Assembly: GCF_006517175.1 (NCBI RefSeq)
Contig: NZ_CP041186.1
Location: forward strand, 6,847,074-6,911,073
Direction: 5' to 3'
Origin: Persicimonas caeni
Lineage (GTDB): Bacteria; Myxococcota_A; Bradymonadia; Bradymonadales; Bradymonadaceae
Length of the DNA stretch: 64,000 nt
Positions 60,020 to 64,000 of the stretch are shown here, piece after piece. Position 1 is the first letter of the stretch. Each line of letters begins with the position of its first letter. Made by a program: the position numbers and the translations under genes. Below the pieces are notes generated by a model that saw nothing but the letters and a program-made list of their open reading frames with translations, searched no databases and was not told the origin of the DNA.

Positions 60020-60092
60020 GGCCCGTTCGTCTAGGGGTTTAGGACGCCGGCCTCTCACGCCGGTAACACGGGTTCGAATCCCGTACGGGCTA
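60020..60092 (+). tRNA. tRNA-Glu (CTC anticodon)
   Basis: Acceptor GGCCCGT/ACGGGCT (one G-U pair), anticodon arm CCGGC-CTCTCAC-GCCGG with anticodon CTC, T-arm ACGGG-TTCGAAT-CCCGT, discriminator A, no encoded CCA. It is transcribed with tRNA-Gln and probably with the zinc-ribbon gene 37 bp downstream. Confidence 0.93.
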
Positions 60093-60129
60093 TTGACTGA
60101 AGGTTGTCTTTTTCTTAGGAGAGTGACTC

Positions 60130-60336
60130 ATGGCACGTAAACCAGCAAAGATCGCTAGTCAGAAGCGCGACGCAGGCATCAAGAAGACCTGTCCGACGTG
60201 CGAGAGCGAGATGGAGATGACGCGCGTGATGCGCAGCGAAGGCCCCAGCGGCATGTACTGGGTGTGCACCGACTACAAGTGCGCCACGGTCTTGACCAAA
60301 ACGGGCGTGCAGCTCGAGCAGCTCGAGCTTCGCTAA
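60130..60336 (+). CDS. Small zinc-ribbon protein
   Basis: This is a 68-residue basic protein with CPTCESEMEMT and WVCTDYKC, i.e. a C-x2-C...C-x4-C zinc knuckle, and a Lys-rich N-terminus (ARKPAKIASQKRDAGIKK). It has AGGAG before the ATG and lies 37 bp after tRNA-Glu, so it is likely to be on the same transcript. A role in nucleic acid or ribosome binding is plausible from its size, charge and context, but no named family was recognised. Confidence 0.82.
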   Translation: MARKPAKIASQKRDAGIKKTCPTCESEMEMTRVMRSEGPSGMYWVCTDYKCATVLTKTGVQLEQLELR

Positions 60337-60400
60337 ACCGCGTGAACAATCTGGACCACGCCGCCCCGAGCCTCGGTGTCGAGGTGGCGCTGGTGTCGAG

Positions 60401-60420
60401 ATGCCCGCTTCGGCGGGCAT
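60401..60420 (+). terminator. UUCG-loop terminator
   Basis: ATGCCCGC-TTCG-GCGGGCAT is a perfect stem with a stable UUCG tetraloop, followed by TTCCATTT. It ends the tRNA/zinc-ribbon transcription unit. Confidence 0.72.
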
Positions 60421-60566
60421 TTCCATTTGTGGATCGACGGCGCGAGCGGTAAAACGTCTCACGCGAAATGGAATGAAATCCCATTTCGCTCGTCTTATTG
60501 GTCGATGGTCGGCACAAGCTGCCCAAGAGCACTCGACGCGAGTACAGATTTAGGAGAGTTGACGCG

Positions 60567-62903
60567 ATGCGTTGCGGATTACTTGACCGTTTTCGTCCCC
60601 TCACTGCCAGCGCCCACGCCAGCCGAGCCAAGGGCGTGTTTGCCGCAGCCGTTGCTGCGCTAGCCTTCGTTGCCGCCAGTCCGTCGATGGCCTGGGCCGA
60701 GGGTGGGACCGTGCGCTACTCCTACGAGCGTGTCGATTTGCCCACCGGCGAGCACTATGTTCTGGTGCCTGTCGATGAGTACAAAGAGCTCAAGGGCAAG
60801 CTGAGCAAGTCGACCTTGTTCGATGCGTTCAACCTGCTCAAAGACGATAAGAAGGCGACTTACGGCCACTCGAGCATTCGCATCACCGGCCGTTTCCCGG
60901 GCAACCCCAAGGTCTCGGTCAAGATCGACTCGTCCAAGAAGGGCTACGCCTCGATCATCATGGCCGAGACGGTCTACACGCTCACCGAATTGGGCGTCAA
61001 AGAGGTCGAGTTTCCGGGCTATTACGAAGGCGCGATGACTCGGGCGGACGTGCCGTTCTCGGCGTATAGCTTGACCCTGCCGATGTGGCGCGCGCTTCCG
61101 CTTTCGGACACTTCCCACGCTCAGATCCGCCTGCCAGACGGCGAGTTGATTTCGGCCAGCGAGTTCGCTCGCCGCTGGAAGAAGGGGGACGACAAGCTTC
61201 AAAAAGCGTTGTTCACCTACCTCGGCGACGGCCTGCCGTTTACCGTCAACCAGGTGCTGAGCCTGTTGCCCAAGCTCGACGTCGAATATGTCGGCGAGGT
61301 CACTCCGCTGCTGACCCACGACAGTGTCTCGGTGCGCAAAAAGGCGCTTTCGGTCCTCGAGAAGCACCGCAACGACGACAAGGTGCTGACTGCAGTCGAA
61401 AAGATGATGGAGTCGGACAAGAGCGACAAGCTCGCCCGTGCGGCCGCCGAGTTCTTGGGCAAGGCCAAGTCCGATAAGTTCAACGTGCTCGAGGCGCTCT
61501 ATCTGCTCGACAAGGGCTCCGAGAAGGAGGCGGTCGACGCGGCCGCCAAGCTGGGCAAGCGAAAGGGCGACGAGCGAGTCGTCGACGCGCTCTACACTCA
61601 CTTGAGTGACAAACGTGCCCCGGTCAGCCAGGCCTCCGCCGACGCCCTGGAGGCGCTCGACGCCGATGCCAAGCAACTCGAGGCGCTCGAGAACAAGAAG
61701 ATTGGCGACGAGCTTCGCCTCTCCATCGCGCGCACCTTGGCCGAAGACAAAGACGATAAGTCGAAGATTGTGGGGCTGACGTATATCGCCGAGAACACCA
61801 CCGCGCGCTCGGCCGAGCTGGCGCTGCGCAAGCTTGGTAAGGTCGACTCCGATGAGGCCCGCAAGGCCGTCGAGGAGTTCCTGAGCGCCGAGACGCGTCG
61901 CAAGCGCCTGACAGCCGCAGACGTGCTCGCCGAAGGGGGCAAGGTCGAGTCGCTGCCGGCGTTGACCAAGGCGGTGGCCAAAGGCGAGAATGCCCACGAG
62001 ATCGAAGAGTACGCCTACAAGCTCTTGGTCGCCCAACCGCTCGATTCGGTGCTCGAAAAGACCGACTCGCGCGACAAGGTCATCAAGCGGCTGGCCTACC
62101 AGGCGCTGGGTGAGCGGGCGGTCAAGCAGGGCAAAGGCCGCAAGGTGTTCGACAAGCTGGTCCAAGGCGCAGACAGCCGCGATGCGGCCATCCGCGGCGC
62201 CTCGGCGCAAGCCATCGGCGCGTTCGCCAACGACAAGGCGCTCGAGGTGCTCGAGAAGCTCGCCGACGACAAGAGCGCGGCGGTGCGTGCCGGCGTGGCT
62301 CACGGTCTGGCGAATTACAAAGGCGGCGAGATGTTCGATACCCTCGCCGGATATCTCGACGACAAGTCGCCCGAGGTCGTCGCCGCGGCCATCGACGCGA
62401 TGGCGCAGCGCCGCGAGGCGACCAAGTGGAACGAGATCAAGAAGCTGACCGAGGCGAAAGACCCCAGGGTGCGCGCGAATGCGCTCCGCGCCCTGAGCCA
62501 GCTCGTGTCACGTGAAGACAAGACCGGCGTGCGTAACGTCATCAGCATGCTCAGCGGCTCGGTCTCCGACGACAACCGCGCCGTGCAGCTGACCGCGATT
62601 CGCCAACTGGCGACCTTCAAAGATGGCAAGGCGACGACCGGTATCGCCATTCAGCTCAACGCCGCCGATCCGAACCTGCGCGTGGCGGCCATCGAAGCGC
62701 TCGGCAAGACCGGTCACGAGAGCGCGACCGAGCTTGTGCTGAGCGTGCTCGAAGATCCCAACCCGGACATTCGACGCGCGGCGATCGTGGCGCTGGGGGA
62801 GCTCGACGACAAGTCCGCCGAGTCGAACCTCGAGGCGCTGCTCGACAAAGAAGAAGATCCGGACCTCAAGAAACTGATCCAGAAGACGCTTCGCAAGATA
62901 TGA
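60567..62903 (+). CDS. Secreted HEAT-repeat protein
   Basis: This 778-residue protein starts at ATG 60567, with AGGAG ten bases upstream. The N-terminal ~45 residues are a signal peptide (AAAVAALAFVAASPSMAWA-EG). After a ~200-residue non-repeat domain (VDLPTGEHYVLVPVDEYKEL ...), residues ~250-778 are HEAT/PBS-type repeats (RAAAEFLGKAKSDKFNVLEA, RAGVAHGLANYKGGEMFDTL, DIRRAAIVALGELDDKSAES). It is probably periplasmic or surface-exposed and likely a scaffold. Its stop overlaps the ATG of the DUF192 lipoprotein (ATGA), implying coupled expression. Confidence 0.9.
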   Translation: MRCGLLDRFRPLTASAHASRAKGVFAAAVAALAFVAASPSMAWAEGGTVRYSYERVDLPTGEHYVLVPVDEYKELKGKLSKSTLFDAFNLLKDDKKATYGHSSIRITGRFPGNPKVSVKIDSSKKGYASIIMAETVYTLTELGVKEVEFPGYYEGAMTRADVPFSAYSLTLPMWRALPLSDTSHAQIRLPDGELISASEFARRWKKGDDKLQKALFTYLGDGLPFTVNQVLSLLPKLDVEYVGEVTPLLTHDSVSVRKKALSVLEKHRNDDKVLTAVEKMMESDKSDKLARAAAEFLGKAKSDKFNVLEALYLLDKGSEKEAVDAAAKLGKRKGDERVVDALYTHLSDKRAPVSQASADALEALDADAKQLEALENKKIGDELRLSIARTLAEDKDDKSKIVGLTYIAENTTARSAELALRKLGKVDSDEARKAVEEFLSAETRRKRLTAADVLAEGGKVESLPALTKAVAKGENAHEIEEYAYKLLVAQPLDSVLEKTDSRDKVIKRLAYQALGERAVKQGKGRKVFDKLVQGADSRDAAIRGASAQAIGAFANDKALEVLEKLADDKSAAVRAGVAHGLANYKGGEMFDTLAGYLDDKSPEVVAAAIDAMAQRREATKWNEIKKLTEAKDPRVRANALRALSQLVSREDKTGVRNVISMLSGSVSDDNRAVQLTAIRQLATFKDGKATTGIAIQLNAADPNLRVAAIEALGKTGHESATELVLSVLEDPNPDIRRAAIVALGELDDKSAESNLEALLDKEEDPDLKKLIQKTLRKI

Positions 62904-63649
62904 GCGTGCTCGACGACGTCGCCAACTTGATCGGAGGCAGGTTTTCTCGACCTGGTGGAAAGGCTGTCGCGCCTGGCCACCAGACTTGGAAGGTCTGCCT
63001 CCTTTGCGTCGCCGTCTTGGTCGCCGCGGTCGGGTGCGAGCAGAAGACCGCCAAAACTCGGCCCGACCAGGCTCGGGCTGAGGCCAATGGTACCGAGAAG
63101 GGGGCCGACAAAGCGGCCAGCAAGTCGGGGCCGGAGGGAGTAGGCAAGAGTTGCGCGACCATCGAGGATTGCGACAGCTACTTGTCTTGCATCGAAGGCA
63201 GCTGTCAGGTGCCTCCGGCGGTGACCGGTCGGCATGAATCGGACACGCCTCGTGTTACCTTCATCGACGGCAACGGCGACGAGGTCGCCGAGTTCTACGT
63301 CGAGCTTGCGATTACCCCGGCCGAGCAGACCAAAGGTCTGATGTTTCGCCGCGAGATGAAAGACGACTGGGGCATGCTCTTCATCTATCCCGATGAGGCG
63401 CCTCGCAGTTTCTGGATGCAGAACACCTTCATCCCGCTCGACATGATCTTCATCGACGGTCGGGGGCGCGTCGTCAACATCATCGAGGCAGCCGAGCCGC
63501 TCACGCGCGTTCGGCGCCAATCGAAGGGACCGACGCGCTACGTTCTGGAGCTCGTCGCCGGTCGCGCCGCTGAGGTGGGCATCGAGCCGGGCCAGCAGTT
63601 GCAGCTCGACCATATCGACGAAAAGCACGCGCCCCGCGCGCCAAAATAG
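62900..63649 (+). CDS. DUF192 lipoprotein
   Basis: This 249-residue protein starts within the preceding stop codon. A long n-region leads to the hydrophobic VCLLCVAVLVAAVGC (lipobox VAAVGC), then a charged linker and a Cys-containing stretch (CATIEDCDSYLSC). Residues ~112-240 are a DUF192 domain: VELAITPAEQTKGLMFRREM, RSFWMQNTFIPLDMIFI and VLELVAGRAAEVGI. Residues ~12-35 are encoded by a 70-bp palindromic repeat element of the same family as the GGAGGCAG repeats elsewhere, so the start of the signal peptide was partly recruited from a repeat. Confidence 0.87.
   Translation: MSVLDDVANLIGGRFSRPGGKAVAPGHQTWKVCLLCVAVLVAAVGCEQKTAKTRPDQARAEANGTEKGADKAASKSGPEGVGKSCATIEDCDSYLSCIEGSCQVPPAVTGRHESDTPRVTFIDGNGDEVAEFYVELAITPAEQTKGLMFRREMKDDWGMLFIYPDEAPRSFWMQNTFIPLDMIFIDGRGRVVNIIEAAEPLTRVRRQSKGPTRYVLELVAGRAAEVGIEPGQQLQLDHIDEKHAPRAPK
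62933..63002 (+). repeat. Palindromic repeat inside the DUF192 coding region
   Basis: GGAGGCAG (62933-62940) and CTGCCTCC (62995-63002) bound a 70-bp element. It shares CCAGAC(C/T)T(A/G)GAAGGTCTGCC with the intergenic element at 44192-44252. It is translated as residues 12-35. Confidence 0.82.
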
Positions 63650-63666
63650 CCTCTTCGAGACTCTGG

Positions 63667-64000
63667 ATGCAGCCTGTCCGAACCTTTTTGTCCTGGCTCG
63701 CGCCGACGCACGTGTACGCCGCTGCGTTCATCATGACCGCGTTGGCAGGCGTCCTCTCCTGCTTTATCCCCCTGGTCAACCTGCTGGGCTACGAATCGGC
63801 GGCGGTCTTTGGCGTCCTCGGCGGTATCACGACCACCTTTCTGACACTGCACGCGGTCAACGGCGACGTCCTTCGCGCGCCGCTGGCTGACGAACGCGAC
63901 GTTTCTCCGACATCCGACTTCTTCGTGCTGTTGGTGCGCCACGAGCTTCTGCTCGTCGTGCCCGCGCTCCTCTTGAGCCTCAACGCGCTTCGGGTGGTCA
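63667..64000 (+). CDS. Membrane protein, truncated by window end
   Basis: The frame beginning MQPVRTFLSWLAPTHVY is open to the last base (111 codons). It has hydrophobic segments at about residues 17-40 (AAAFIMTALAGVLSCFIPLV), 45-70 (AAVFGVLGGITTTFLTL) and 85-111 (HELLLVVPALLLSLNALRVV), so it is a polytopic membrane protein start. No strong ribosome site; the DUF192 gene ends 17 bp before. Family undetermined. Confidence 0.7.
   Translation, partial: MQPVRTFLSWLAPTHVYAAAFIMTALAGVLSCFIPLVNLLGYESAAVFGVLGGITTTFLTLHAVNGDVLRAPLADERDVSPTSDFFVLLVRHELLLVVPALLLSLNALRVV

Overview
The window is GC-rich and gene-dense. Its style (many lipoproteins with lipobox cysteines, a C-terminal Cys-hydrophobic-Arg sorting tail, HEAT and FHA scaffolds, EGF/thrombospondin-like repeat proteins and long TPR proteins) points to a Myxococcota/deltaproteobacterial-type chromosome, plausibly Bradymonadales-like. 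That assignment is inferred from gene style; no 16S rRNA gene is present. No prophage, complete transposase, CRISPR array or plasmid function was found. The mobile or repetitive DNA consists of one ORF-deleted group II intron and several families of short palindromic or tandem repeats.

Layout. 1-8.1 kb: truncated HEAT protein, double-FHA protein, cold-shock protein, a head-to-head lipoprotein pair, and a translationally coupled surface-protein pair (IgGFc-binding-like lipoprotein plus a C-terminally anchored protein). 8.2-12.9 kb: GAF protein, sirtuin with an alpha/beta hydrolase, and a metallophosphoesterase lipoprotein. 13-16.9 kb: accessory island with three small lipoproteins between large direct repeats and a 42-bp-period array. 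16.9-27.2 kb: metallopeptidase/propeller/beta-barrel protein with a GT-C-like membrane protein, an ABC exporter operon, and an EGF-fibrinogen-like lipoprotein. 27.4-28.8 kb: small unknown gene, then a group II intron without its reverse transcriptase, sitting in a palindromic repeat array. 28.8-39.6 kb: AsmA-like protein, then tatD, HEAT, metG, ricT (PSP1) and holB in an order resembling Firmicutes, then an HtrA protease.

39.9-46.4 kb: PPC-domain lipoprotein, a fumarylacetoacetase/maleylacetoacetate isomerase pair (homogentisate branch of tyrosine degradation), ElaA-like acetyltransferase, SRPBCC protein and EamA transporter. 46.7-49.7 kb: the most interesting locus, a protein-thiocarboxylate cysteine pathway: a ubiquitin-like sulfur carrier ending in Gly-Gly, a CysM-type synthase and a JAMM peptidase. 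It is preceded by a cysteine-synthase paralog that has lost the PLP lysine and the substrate loop. 49.7-59.5 kb: MBL hydrolase, DUF368 polyprenyl-phosphate transporter candidate, thrombospondin-3 lipoprotein, cysteine-free Rrf2 regulator, TPR-lytic transglycosylase, YihY/BrkB protein and DUF465 protein. 59.8-64 kb: a strong promoter, tRNA-Gln and tRNA-Glu, a zinc-ribbon protein, a secreted HEAT protein, a DUF192 lipoprotein whose signal peptide is partly encoded by a repeat element, and a truncated membrane protein.

Housekeeping and accessory genes are interleaved. The spaces between convergent or independently transcribed genes are filled by repeats that recur across the window (GGAGGCAG/CTGCCTCC palindromes, GGGCAAGATGCCC hairpins, 42-bp arrays, 8/16-bp purine minisatellites). 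This suggests active non-autonomous repeat families in this genome.
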